In this document: positions 34,406 through 42,979 of the stretch, one piece after another
Numbering within the stretch: the first letter of the stretch is position 1
Layout of the letters: every line of letters starts with the position of its first letter
From: Pseudoalteromonas luteoviolacea
Lineage (GTDB): Bacteria; Pseudomonadota; Gammaproteobacteria; Enterobacterales; Alteromonadaceae
Reading direction: 5' to 3'
Assembly: GCF_001696455.1 (NCBI RefSeq)
Contig: NZ_MAUJ01000016.1
Location: 1-64,000 of the forward strand
Length of the DNA stretch: 64,000 nucleotides
The notes under the pieces: model-generated
The model's input: the letters and a program-made list of their open reading frames with translations, nothing else
Told to the model about the DNA's origin: nothing
Database searches by the model: none
Translations under genes and position numbers: made by a program

Positions 34406-35449
34406 ATGCCGATGGTTCATAAGAAAATGGTGGCCATTGTGGCAATGTGCACTTTGGTTTTGACACTCGCTATTTTTACAGGTGCCTTTGAGGATAAACT
34501 CAGTCCCATAAATTTGCGCGCATCTCAATTACACACGGGCGAGCGTTACTTAGTCACAGCACAAGTTATTGAACTGCAAGATACTATTAGTGCCAATGTC
34601 TCTGCACAAGAAAATACGCGTGTGGCGAGTCGTATCTTGGCACAGATCGAAACTATCGCAGTGCGTGCTGGGCAAGCCGTTAAGCAAGGCGAGGTCATAG
34701 CCACTTTAGCGGATGAACAGCTACAAGCGACTGTGAAGCAAGTGAGTGCACAAAGCGCGGCAAATGAAGTTCAATTAACGCAAGCGCAAAAGCAATTAAA
34801 CCGAGTAAGTGCTTTATTAGATAGGGGCTTGGTGGCCAGAGATCAGGTGGATAATTGGCAGAGTAATGTGGATGAGCTAAGTGCAAAGCGCACGGCATTA
34901 ATGGAGCAGCTTAAAGGCGCAAAGGTCGCGTTGGGCTACACGCAAATCGTGGCGCCCATTTCCGGTGTCGTGGTAGAGCGCTTGGTTGAGCCAGGTGATA
35001 TGGTGACACCCGGCACACCAGTATTAGACTTGTTTAACCCCGCAAGCTTACAAATTACAGCATCCGTCGGGGCCAGTTTGGTTGGAAAACTACAAGTGGG
35101 AGCGGAATTGTCCGTCAGGATCGGTGCATCAGAACGTACCCTCAGTGGTAAAATTAGTGAGATAGTGCCTGTTGCAGATAATTTAGCACGACAATTTTTA
35201 ATCAAGCTAGATGTTGTGACGCCAGCAGGCATCAAGCCCGGTATGTATGCTGAAGTGTACTTACCAGCACAACGAGTGAAAAGGGTATTGATCCCTCGCA
35301 AGCTGGTGAAGCGTGCGGGGCAGCTCACTATGGTTGATGTGATTGAGAGTGGTGTGAAGTCACGTAGATTAATACGATTAGGTTCAAGTTATGATGAAAA
35401 AGTCATGGTGATATCGGGATTGAGTGACGGTGAGATATTGGCCATGTAA
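34406..35449 (+). CDS. RND efflux periplasmic adaptor (HlyD/MFP family)
   Basis: A 347-residue membrane-fusion protein with an N-terminal membrane anchor (about residues 7-28), lipoyl-like halves (VASRILAQIETIAVRAGQAVKQGEVIATL and GYTQIVAPISGVVVERLVEPGDMV), a short coiled coil between them, and beta-barrel and membrane-proximal domains after residue 200. It bridges the pump to an outer-membrane channel. The ATG at 34406 follows AAGAGGAGAT two bases after the permease stop, so permease and adaptor are coupled. The order permease-adaptor is the reverse of acrAB. Confidence 0.88.
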   Translation: MPMVHKKMVAIVAMCTLVLTLAIFTGAFEDKLSPINLRASQLHTGERYLVTAQVIELQDTISANVSAQENTRVASRILAQIETIAVRAGQAVKQGEVIATLADEQLQATVKQVSAQSAANEVQLTQAQKQLNRVSALLDRGLVARDQVDNWQSNVDELSAKRTALMEQLKGAKVALGYTQIVAPISGVVVERLVEPGDMVTPGTPVLDLFNPASLQITASVGASLVGKLQVGAELSVRIGASERTLSGKISEIVPVADNLARQFLIKLDVVTPAGIKPGMYAEVYLPAQRVKRVLIPRKLVKRAGQLTMVDVIESGVKSRRLIRLGSSYDEKVMVISGLSDGEILAM

Positions 35450-35476
35450 GCCAATATCTCTTGTGGGTCTTTCATA

Positions 35477-36154
35477 TCAGATGAAAGACGCAATTTCTTC
35501 AAGTGGTTTTTTAACCAACGCGTGCTCTGGTACTGTTGCATCTTCTGCGGGGTACCCCGCTATCAACAACATATAAGGACGTTCATTGTCTTTGTCGCGC
35601 TGACAAATTTCGGTTAAAAAGCTCATTGGTTTGGGGGTATGGGTAAGTGTTGCTAATCCTGCATTGTGCAACGCTTGAATTAAAAATCCAGTGGCGATGC
35701 CAACTGATTCATGCACGTAGTAGTTTGTATTTTTGTCCTCGCTATGGATCCCGCCTTTTTTCTGAGTAAAAATGGCGATTAACCATGGCGCGTGTTCCAA
35801 ATAAGGTTTGTCAGCATCAGTGCCCAGCGGTTTTAGGGCATCTAACCATTCATCACCGGCACGGCCTTCATAAAATGAACGCTCTAATTGCTCAGCGGCC
35901 TCTCGAATTTGTTTTTTAACGTCGCTACTATGAATCGCAACAAAATGCCAAGGCTGGTGGTTTGCGCCACTCGGTGCTAAGCCGGCAGTTTGAATACACG
36001 CCTCGATAATTTCTTTAGGGACTGGCCTGTCGCTGAAACTACGGATTGTGTGACGTCGCTTCATCAGTGCTAAGTTGTCGTCAGCACGCTGTTGCATTTC
36101 CTCTGGGGTATATTCTATAAAGTCGGTTAAAGGGATATTGTCATGGGCTTTCAT
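35477..36154 (-). CDS. nitroreductase family flavoprotein
   Basis: A 225-residue FMN enzyme. RRHTIRSFSDRPVPKEIIEACI and APSGANHQPWHFV are the FMN-binding signature, and the C-terminal GYPAED strand closes the fold. The long N-terminal arm and the APSGANHQPW motif recall bacterial relatives of iodotyrosine deiodinase more than NfsA/NfsB. The substrate is unknown; NAD(P)H-dependent reduction of a halogenated or nitro aromatic is an inference. Monocistronic. Confidence 0.8.
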   Translation of the reverse strand: MKAHDNIPLTDFIEYTPEEMQQRADDNLALMKRRHTIRSFSDRPVPKEIIEACIQTAGLAPSGANHQPWHFVAIHSSDVKKQIREAAEQLERSFYEGRAGDEWLDALKPLGTDADKPYLEHAPWLIAIFTQKKGGIHSEDKNTNYYVHESVGIATGFLIQALHNAGLATLTHTPKPMSFLTEICQRDKDNERPYMLLIAGYPAEDATVPEHALVKKPLEEIASFI

Positions 36155-36397
36155 GGTTGTGATTCCTAGTTACTTGCATAGCGCTTTTTATAACTTGTGA
36201 TTATAAAGCTTTCAACTTTTATGGCGATTTTATTAACATTTGCTGGTGGAAATAGTGGCAAAAAAACTTTACTTATGTATTTGGAATGCGCCACGTGATA
36301 AATAGGATGTATAGTCAGTATGAATAGATAACATTCTGTTTTTACATGTTTTCATCATATTATTAGGGCAATCCAGAGCGTTTTTAAGGAGTGTACT

Positions 36398-37066
36398 ATG
36401 TACCGTCATAAGTGGGAGTCTGATGTCAACATGGCATTGCCTGTGGGTAAAGCTGTTTGTGTAGGGCGTAACTACGTGGCCCATGCAAAGGAACTCAACA
36501 ACCCAGTACCTAAAGCACCGTTATTATTTATCAAACCCAGTAGTGCACTATGTGATTTCGGCCCTGAGACCGCGATCAATTTAAGTCTTGGGGAACATCA
36601 TTATGAGGCTGAGCTGGTCTTACTGGTGGGCGAAAAAATTGACCGTAGTTGTACCGTTCCGCTCAACCGTATTGCTGGCGTGGGGCTTGGGCTTGATCTC
36701 ACCTTGCGAGCGTTACAAGCTGAACTGAAGCAAAAAGGTCACCCTTGGGAGACTGCCAAAGCGTTTGATGCTAGTGGCTGCATTACGCCCTTTATTCCGG
36801 TGAATAAGGAGATGCTTGAATCAGGTTTAACATATCAGTTTTGGCAAAATGATACGTTAAAGCAGCGTGGGGACAGTGCCCACATGATTTTCAATATGGC
36901 GAAGTTACTGACCGATATTGCGAAGTTTTTTACGCTTTACCCAGGAGATATTGTGATGACTGGTACACCTGAAGGGGTGGGCGCCTTGAGTATTGATGAC
37001 GACCTCAAACTACAATTAGGGCAGGGTAATGTATATCGCAGCAAGGTGGTTAAGCAATCCTCATAA
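36398..37066 (+). CDS. fumarylacetoacetate hydrolase family protein (YcgM-like)
   Basis: A 222-residue metal-dependent hydrolase. VCVGRNYVAHAKELNNPVP, LFIKPSSALC, the metal-ligand glutamates in HHYEAELVLLVG, and KAFDASGCITPFIP follow E. coli YcgM, an acylpyruvate hydrolase/oxaloacetate tautomerase-type enzyme. It would act in the cytoplasm on small diketo acids. AAGGAG 6 bases before the ATG confirms the start. Near neighbours are not metabolically related. Confidence 0.87.
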   Translation: MYRHKWESDVNMALPVGKAVCVGRNYVAHAKELNNPVPKAPLLFIKPSSALCDFGPETAINLSLGEHHYEAELVLLVGEKIDRSCTVPLNRIAGVGLGLDLTLRALQAELKQKGHPWETAKAFDASGCITPFIPVNKEMLESGLTYQFWQNDTLKQRGDSAHMIFNMAKLLTDIAKFFTLYPGDIVMTGTPEGVGALSIDDDLKLQLGQGNVYRSKVVKQSS

Positions 37067-37159
37067 CTCTCCCTCTAAGTGCGATGAATAGTGCTGGACT
37101 GACGGTATGCGCTGCAAGTAGGCTATGTTGTTGTGAGATGACGTTTATCAGGAAAAGTT

Positions 37160-38347
37160 ATGAAAACAAAATTGCTGGGGACACCTTTTAGCAAGACAGC
37201 TTGTAAAATATTATTTTGTGGTGGCGGTGAGCTGGGCAAAGAAACCGTGATTGAATTTAAACGACTTGGTGCAGAGGTTGTAGTATTAGATAGATATGAA
37301 CATGCCCCTGCTATGCAAGTGGCGGACCGCAGTTATACCTTATCTATGCTTGACGGCGAAAGGCTTGCAGAGATCATCGAACAAGAGCAACCCGATTATA
37401 TCGTGCCAGAGATAGAAGCGATTGCAACCAGTAAGCTGGTGGAATTGGAAGCTCAGGGATTTACTGTGGTACCCACGGCAAAAGCGACACAGTTAACCAT
37501 GAATCGAGAAGGGATCCGCCGTTTGGCTGCCGAAGAACTAGGCTTAGCGACTTCTCCTTATCAATTCGTTGATAATTTGTCAGACTTCAGAGCGGCCATC
37601 AATAAAATTGGCATGCCATGTGTTGTAAAGCCGATTATGAGTTCATCAGGCAAAGGGCAGAGTGTGGTGAAGCATGATGCGGATATTGAGTCGGCTTGGG
37701 CGTATGCACAGCAAGGGGGACGTGCGGGTCAAGGCAGAGTCATTGTTGAAGGGTTTGTCGAGTTTGATTATGAAATCACGCTTTTGACCATTCGACATGT
37801 AAATGGCACGAGCTTCTGTGAACCCATTGGCCACGTACAGGCAAATGGTGACTATCAACAAAGCTGGCAACCACAAGCGATGAGCGAAACGGCTTTAGAG
37901 CATAGCCAAGAAATAGCGCGTAAGATAACCGATGCATTAGGTGGGCGCGGGCTATTTGGTGTCGAACTTTTCATTAAAGGTGACGAGGTGTATTTCAGCG
38001 AAGTGTCGCCAAGACCACATGACACTGGCATGGTGACGTTGATCTCGCAACATTTAAGTGAATTTGCTTTACATGCACGCGCTGTACTTGGGCTACCAAT
38101 CCCAAATATACACTTTAACGGCCCATCGGCTTCGAGTGTTATTTTGGTAGAAGGAAACTCGACAGAGGTACAATTTACGCATGTAGCAGAGGCATTGTCT
38201 GCACCCAATACAGATGTACGTCTTTTTGGTAAACCTGAAGTACAGGGGACTCGTCGAATGGGAGTTGCACTTGCCCGTGCAGCGAATGCTGAGTCTGCCG
38301 TTGAGTTGGCGAAACAAGTGAGTGCCACAATCGGCGTCAAACTTTAA
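37160..38347 (+). CDS. purT: formate-dependent GAR transformylase
   Basis: The 395-residue ATP-grasp enzyme makes formyl-GAR from GAR, formate and ATP in purine synthesis, an alternative to folate-dependent PurN. The N-terminal ILFCGGGELGKE, the ATP-grasp KPIMSSSGKGQSVV loop and the FFGVELF-like plus EVSPRPHDTGMVTL metal site are diagnostic of PurT. A GGAAAAG site precedes the ATG. Monocistronic with a hairpin just after the stop. Confidence 0.95.
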   Translation: MKTKLLGTPFSKTACKILFCGGGELGKETVIEFKRLGAEVVVLDRYEHAPAMQVADRSYTLSMLDGERLAEIIEQEQPDYIVPEIEAIATSKLVELEAQGFTVVPTAKATQLTMNREGIRRLAAEELGLATSPYQFVDNLSDFRAAINKIGMPCVVKPIMSSSGKGQSVVKHDADIESAWAYAQQGGRAGQGRVIVEGFVEFDYEITLLTIRHVNGTSFCEPIGHVQANGDYQQSWQPQAMSETALEHSQEIARKITDALGGRGLFGVELFIKGDEVYFSEVSPRPHDTGMVTLISQHLSEFALHARAVLGLPIPNIHFNGPSASSVILVEGNSTEVQFTHVAEALSAPNTDVRLFGKPEVQGTRRMGVALARAANAESAVELAKQVSATIGVKL

Positions 38348-38350
38348 TCA

Positions 38351-38372
38351 TAAAAGGGCCTGCAGGCCCTTT
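38351..38372. terminator. hairpin after purT
   Basis: AAAAGGGCC-TGCA-GGCCCTTT, a compact GC-rich stem 6 bases after the purT stop, between convergent genes. T-tract is short, so the efficiency is uncertain. Confidence 0.7.
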
Positions 38373-38392
38373 GCTATTGCAGCAACTTAACA

Positions 38393-39079
38393 TTATAAGT
38401 CAAAATCTAGCGCGTAGCTGACGTACACCTTAATATCATCATCTGCATCAAGGTCAGTCTTGACGAGGCCGAAGGTATAACCGTCTTTACTTAAACTGAC
38501 ACCATAGTCCATGTAACTATCATCTTCGCCTGTCCACTCCATAACGGTATCCCCACTTGAGTTGCCGATATGAAACCCGAGTTCAGAATCTTTAAATACG
38601 GGAAAACTGGCATTGAGCTCAATGTAGAGCATTTCTTCTTCTGTGCTACTGTCATTTTGAGCATGGGTTAAATAGCTCACCTTAAAGTCAACATTACGCC
38701 AGCCAAGTGATGCATAGACTTCACCAAAATCTGTGTCTCCTGCGGCATCAGGATAAGCGTAATGTATATAACCTATATCGTAGCGAACTTTTTGGATCTC
38801 TCCGCTAAAACCTAAATACAAGTCTAGCTCGTAGCTCGTGCTGGATGTGTCGCCAAAGTCGACATTAGATGCCCAAGTCCCAACATAAAAGCCCGAATCG
38901 TTACTGTAATCGATACCCCCAGAGACAGCTGCGCCGTCATCAGATTGGGTGAGCCCTCGCCAAAAGTAGTTGGAACTGGCAGCGACATTGGCAGTCACAC
39001 TGTGACCGCTGGCAGCGAATACATCAAAATTTAAAATGGCTAAACAGGTGCAAGCAATGAGTGAAGCTTTATTTGTCAT
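38393..39079 (-). CDS. TorF-family putative porin
   Basis: A 228-residue outer-membrane beta-barrel protein with signal peptide (cut near FAASGHS). It starts SVTANVAASSNYFWRGLTQSDDGAAVSGGIDYS and continues with alternating amphipathic strands to a C-terminal SYALDFDL. This is the TIGR02001/TorF pattern found near two-component and transport genes in proteobacteria. The substrate is unknown. The 270 bases upstream hold no gene. Confidence 0.82.
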   Translation of the reverse strand: MTNKASLIACTCLAILNFDVFAASGHSVTANVAASSNYFWRGLTQSDDGAAVSGGIDYSNDSGFYVGTWASNVDFGDTSSTSYELDLYLGFSGEIQKVRYDIGYIHYAYPDAAGDTDFGEVYASLGWRNVDFKVSYLTHAQNDSSTEEEMLYIELNASFPVFKDSELGFHIGNSSGDTVMEWTGEDDSYMDYGVSLSKDGYTFGLVKTDLDADDDIKVYVSYALDFDL

Positions 39080-39310
39080 AATGGTTCCTATATGGCACAG
39101 AAAAATTTGTAATTTGAACTTAGAGCCATTGAACTTTTAGATGCAGCATAAAAGTCAACAGTCCCTTGCAAACGCAATCTTTACGCCAGTACAAAAAAGC
39201 TGCGTGAGAATTTTAATATCTGATTGAAATTGAAAACGATAATTATAGCAGGGTATGGCGAGGTGCAAGTGAGTGGCAACGAAAAGCTGCACTTAGGTGG
39301 TGCGTATTTA

Positions 39311-39341
39311 GATAACCTGCACTGTTTTCATGCAGGTTATC
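39311..39341. terminator. perfect 11-bp hairpin after the unrecognised 388-residue gene
   Basis: GATAACCTGCA and TGCAGGTTATC pair perfectly around a 9-base loop, 9 bases after the end of the gene at 39350-40516. No T-run follows on the minus strand, so it may protect the 3' end or be weakly terminating. Confidence 0.55.
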
Positions 39342-39349
39342 TGAGTTAC

Positions 39350-40516
39350 TTAGCCAAAGATTGTACGCATTAATTGAATGGTTTCATCAACGCTGCGGCC
39401 TTTCTCCACTTCGGCGATAATTGAATCACGTTTTGCCTTGATGTGTTCTGGAATACTTTCATCACTGAGGGCTCTATCAACAAGCGTTGCCGCTGACTCT
39501 TTACTCCGTTTGACCGATCTACTGCCAGATGCCGTGCTAGTGCGCTTTGGTTTATGCAATAGTTTGTAATAATTTGACGAGGTTGGCGTGTCTTTGTCAG
39601 CATAATAGAACAATGTTGGGAGCAGCGCTTTAATCTTAACGAGTTCTGTTTCCAAGTCATTCGTCGCTGTTGCCATTGCACACCATGGCATTTTAGTAAT
39701 GGTTTGAACGATGTCTGTCCAGTACCTTTCAAAATCGCGATTATTCAGGCGTGTAATACCCAAAGCTTGGCACAACGCATCTAAACGATTGTTTACGATT
39801 GGCGTAAACACGTCTGGGCGGCGCATTGCCAATAAGCGTGTTGCCGGCGCTAAAGTTGGCTTTTCATCACTGCCGTTAAATGCACTAAGATAAGCAATCA
39901 TAAACGCTTGATAGTCTGATTCGCTCACGGTGCCATCTAAAGGAATATGTGCTAGGGCCTGATCAAACTCTGCTGGTAAGTCAGCGAATAGTTGGTGGAA
40001 CCCTTTTGCGCTTTTGGTTGAAGCAAACCATTCAACATCAAATTGATAAACGCTGACATCGTGATTGGCTGTATGCTTGCCGGCGATTGCCAAGCGATCT
40101 TCAACAATCATTTCTTGTAGCGGGGTTTCACGCAGTTGACTTACGTATTCCATCAGCTTGAGTTGCTCTTCTAACGCAAGGTGCTCTTTGCGCTCGGCAA
40201 TGAACTCACTGACAACAGGCCAAGGTGCAATTCTCAGCGTTTTTACTTGCAAAAAGCTGATTGCAGATATCAACATATCCTGCAGCTTTTTTACCGTTGG
40301 TAACTGATGGTCATCTAGTAAATCAAAATTAATGCGGTTTTTTGCTACATCAAGTAACTCATAACACCAGCCCAGAAAATCTTCTGGGTGATTTTCAACC
40401 TTTACCGCCATCAGATTGAGACTGATCTCAGTAGATTGCTTTAAAATATTTTGATAAATCTGACTTTCTTGTTCGCCCAAAGCCATATTTGACGGTGATA
40501 TGAGCAACTTTTTCAT
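39350..40516 (-). CDS. unrecognised 388-residue protein
   Basis: I do not recognise the family. The protein is soluble and helical, with no signal peptide. The N-terminal 150 residues are amphipathic helices; residues 225-310 contain ADLPAEFDQALAHIPLDG and the ordered PATRLLAMRRPDVFTPIVNNRLDALCQALGI block, which looks like a conserved small domain; the C-terminus is basic and then helical. The start at MKKLLISPS is chosen because sequence before it is not protein-like; its ribosome site (GGAGAG) is somewhat distant. The frame stays open a further 101 codons upstream through a C9 tract. Confidence 0.6.
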   Translation of the reverse strand: MKKLLISPSNMALGEQESQIYQNILKQSTEISLNLMAVKVENHPEDFLGWCYELLDVAKNRINFDLLDDHQLPTVKKLQDMLISAISFLQVKTLRIAPWPVVSEFIAERKEHLALEEQLKLMEYVSQLRETPLQEMIVEDRLAIAGKHTANHDVSVYQFDVEWFASTKSAKGFHQLFADLPAEFDQALAHIPLDGTVSESDYQAFMIAYLSAFNGSDEKPTLAPATRLLAMRRPDVFTPIVNNRLDALCQALGITRLNNRDFERYWTDIVQTITKMPWCAMATATNDLETELVKIKALLPTLFYYADKDTPTSSNYYKLLHKPKRTSTASGSRSVKRSKESAATLVDRALSDESIPEHIKAKRDSIIAEVEKGRSVDETIQLMRTIFG

Positions 40517-40711
40517 GCTGCGGCAACTCTCCAACGTTAAGTTTAAATCTAGACTATACAGTTTAGCGAACGGATCATTAAACTGACAAAGGCGAGGATC
40601 ATACCTAGATCTAGCGCAGTTGCAATGCGCTTTTACTGTTCTTTTTGTCTCAATTTGCTTCGGTACAAGTAAGTGTGATTGTTTTGGCCTATTTCGCACT
40701 TTGGTCGAATT

Positions 40712-40720
40712 GGGGGGGGG
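40712..40720. repeat. homopolymer tract, nine G (C on the minus strand)
   Basis: An uninterrupted run of nine G. It is about 196 bases upstream of the minus-strand start at 40516 and 130 upstream of the plus-strand asmA-like gene. Slippage at such tracts can vary spacing or frame. Confidence 0.85.
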
Positions 40721-40783
40721 ATTTCTGCAAACTTGGAGTAACCGCAGAATAGAGGCGAAGTCGAACAGGAATTTACGACTTTT

Positions 40784-40812
40784 TTGTGGTTTTTTATTCA
40801 CCTCGCTATGAT
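40784..40812 (+). promoter_or_regulatory. sigma70 promoter for the asmA-like gene
   Basis: TTGTGG (40784-40789), a 17-base spacer and TATGAT (40807-40812). The predicted start near 40819 gives a 30-base leader carrying the GGAAGGA ribosome site. Confidence 0.55.
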
Positions 40813-40848
40813 AATGCATAGAGGTTTATTTCAGTGGAAGGACTGTCG

Positions 40849-42801
40849 ATGAAGGCAATATTGAAAGGTGTTGTGGGTGTTGTTGTGTTCATAGTGGTGT
40901 TGTTAATTCTTGCGCCACTCCTGATCCCAACTGAGACGATTGTCTCGCAACTAACATCACAAGTTGAAAAAACAACAGGGCGAACGCTCACGATTTCTGG
41001 AGACAGTGAACTGTCTGTTTTTCCAGAGCTTAATATCACTCTGAATCAAGTTGAGTTCGCAAACATGCCCACGGGCAGTCAACCAAATATGCTGTCAATG
41101 GAGCAATTGGCTGTGCATATTCCCTGGCTATCTTTGTTGTCTGGTGAGTTTACGCTTGAACGTTTTGTGATTAACAATCCGCAAGTGTTACTCGAGGTCG
41201 ACACCAATGGACAACCAAACTGGCAGCTTTTCCCAACCGCACCGACTGGAGACAAACAGCCTAGTGAGCGTGGACAGCAAAGTGGTGCAACACAGCTCCC
41301 TGCTGGATTTGATATCTCTTTGGGTGAAGTAGCCATATATGGTGGATCTGTGGTTTATAAAGACGCGCAGACGAACAGTGAACAAAAAGTAACGGATTTG
41401 GACTTGAGCGTGATGTTGCCTTCATTGCACCAGCCTCTGGCGATCCGCGGAGCGATTAGCTATCAAGCACAGCGTTTTGAATTAGAGTTGGCAGTAGATA
41501 ATCCAGCTAAAGCCATTCAAAGTGAAGACTTCAAATTCTCCAAAAAACTGAAGAATGAGTTAGTTAATGTAGACTTTAAGGGTGAGGTAGTTGAGCAGGC
41601 TAAACGTTTTAAAGGTGAGTTAACGGTCTCGGGCGACTCGGTGAAAGCACTTACAGCATGGCAAAATATTCCATTAGATGCGAAAGACAATGCATTCAAT
41701 CAGTTCAAAATAAACGGTGAGATGCAATTTGCTGACAGTGTCTTTACTTTGAGTCGATTGAGCGCTGAGTTGGATGCATTGAAGATAGAAGGCAATGCGC
41801 GTGTTCACTTGAAAGAACGCCTGTCGGTGAGTGCAGATGTTGATTTGGGCATGCTCGACCTGAACCCGTATTTGCCAGAGCCTGTGAAGGTCGCTGAGGA
41901 GACGCCTACCGAACAAGAAAGTACGCCAGCGCAACCTATTGTTTGGGATGATACAGAAATTGACCTTTCTGCACTGAATCAACTTGATGCGAGGTTGCAA
42001 GTCCGCTCTACAGGATTAAAAGCACGTAAAATTACACTGGGTGAAAACCAGTTATCTGTTCAACTCGCGCAGGGTAAAGCGCGGGTTTCACTGGATAAGT
42101 TTAATGCTTATGAAGGCAGTGGACGCGGTGTAATAGCAGTCAATGCGGCGAAAAAACCCTATGTAATTGAAACAAACTTTGCACTGAAAGCAATCAATGC
42201 TGAACCGCTTCTCACGGATGCCGTCGACTTTGACAAAGTGTTAGGTAAGGGCAGTATCAATTGGAATCTAAATACTCAAGGTGTCAGTCAGAAGCAGTTT
42301 GTTTCGCGACTTGGCGGGAAATTAGCTTTTGAATTTAAAGATGGTGGTGTAAAAGGCGCAAACTTAGCTGAGATGGTACGCAAAGGCCAAGAAATGCTTA
42401 AAGGCAACTTCTCAGGTTTATCAGAGGGCATTAATGCTGATTTTGATCCGGAGCAAAAAACCGATTTCTCTGCACTGACAGGCAGCTTTAGCTTTAATCA
42501 AGGGGTGGGTAAAAATACCGATTTGTTGTTGGCGAGTCCGTTGATCCGGGTCACGGGATCGGGCACTGTGGATCTCCCTAAAACCTTTGTTGACTATCGC
42601 GTAGTAACAGGGATCGTAGATACGATAGAGGGTCAAAGCAGTCAAGATACCAGCACTGGATTTAAAGTGCCTGCACGTATTAAAGGGCCATTTCATCAAG
42701 TTGAAACTAGCTTAGATCTAAGCAGTGCGGCAAAAGATAAAGCAAAAGACACGATTAAAGATAAGTTGAAGGACAAATTTAAGGGGTTGTTTGGCGGGTA
42801 G
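40849..42801 (+). CDS. AsmA family protein
   Basis: A 650-residue inner-membrane-anchored protein with one N-terminal membrane helix (about residues 6-25) and a long periplasmic beta-rich body. The N-terminal chorein-like repeat (TGRTLTISGDSELSVFPELNITLNQVEFANMP) and the late FNQGVGKNTDLLLASPLIRVTGSGTVDL segment are typical of the AsmA/TamB-like bridge proteins thought to move phospholipids across the envelope. The lysine-rich C-terminus (KDKAKDTIKDKLKDKFK) is common in the family. GGAAGGA 8 bases upstream sets the start. Confidence 0.87.
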   Translation: MKAILKGVVGVVVFIVVLLILAPLLIPTETIVSQLTSQVEKTTGRTLTISGDSELSVFPELNITLNQVEFANMPTGSQPNMLSMEQLAVHIPWLSLLSGEFTLERFVINNPQVLLEVDTNGQPNWQLFPTAPTGDKQPSERGQQSGATQLPAGFDISLGEVAIYGGSVVYKDAQTNSEQKVTDLDLSVMLPSLHQPLAIRGAISYQAQRFELELAVDNPAKAIQSEDFKFSKKLKNELVNVDFKGEVVEQAKRFKGELTVSGDSVKALTAWQNIPLDAKDNAFNQFKINGEMQFADSVFTLSRLSAELDALKIEGNARVHLKERLSVSADVDLGMLDLNPYLPEPVKVAEETPTEQESTPAQPIVWDDTEIDLSALNQLDARLQVRSTGLKARKITLGENQLSVQLAQGKARVSLDKFNAYEGSGRGVIAVNAAKKPYVIETNFALKAINAEPLLTDAVDFDKVLGKGSINWNLNTQGVSQKQFVSRLGGKLAFEFKDGGVKGANLAEMVRKGQEMLKGNFSGLSEGINADFDPEQKTDFSALTGSFSFNQGVGKNTDLLLASPLIRVTGSGTVDLPKTFVDYRVVTGIVDTIEGQSSQDTSTGFKVPARIKGPFHQVETSLDLSSAAKDKAKDTIKDKLKDKFKGLFGG

Positions 42802-42819
42802 CCCTGTATGGTGTTTCTG

Positions 42820-42850
42820 GCAGCGGTAGACCATGGCTGTGTACCGCTGC
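42820..42850 (+). terminator. hairpin after the asmA-like gene
   Basis: GCAGCGGTA and TACCGCTGC form a 9-bp stem with a 13-base loop, 19 bases after the stop codon. Only a weak pyrimidine run follows. Confidence 0.45.
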
Positions 42851-42979
42851 ACTTCTCTTCCTACCTTTAATCACCACGACGATATTTCCATCTTTCGCCG
42901 CATTTGCGCGTAATAAGATAGAAAAATACATTTTCTCACTTTCTCCTAAGTCCGATCTGTGAATTAATAATGCACACAA

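Larger units (their letters stand above)
40517..40848. other. intergenic region with C9/G9 tract and AsmA promoter
   Basis: This 330-base divergent region holds a run of nine G (plus strand, 40712-40720) and a promoter for the asmA-like gene. No separate gene is supported. The minus-strand open frame crossing it reads NPPP and basic, low-quality peptide, so I treat it as untranslated. Confidence 0.55.

Noticed and set aside
31141..35449. Classical metal efflux operon regulated by a metal-sensing ArsR
   Set aside because: The regulator lacks the ELCVCDL-type metal site and keeps the cysteine pair of persulfide sensors. A metal role for the pump stays possible but is not supported.
40517..40819. 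N-terminal extension of the unrecognised protein to 489 residues
   Set aside because: The first 101 codons read as basic, low-complexity peptide with a homopolymer tract and overlap the opposite promoter. MKKLLISPS gives a normal N-terminus.
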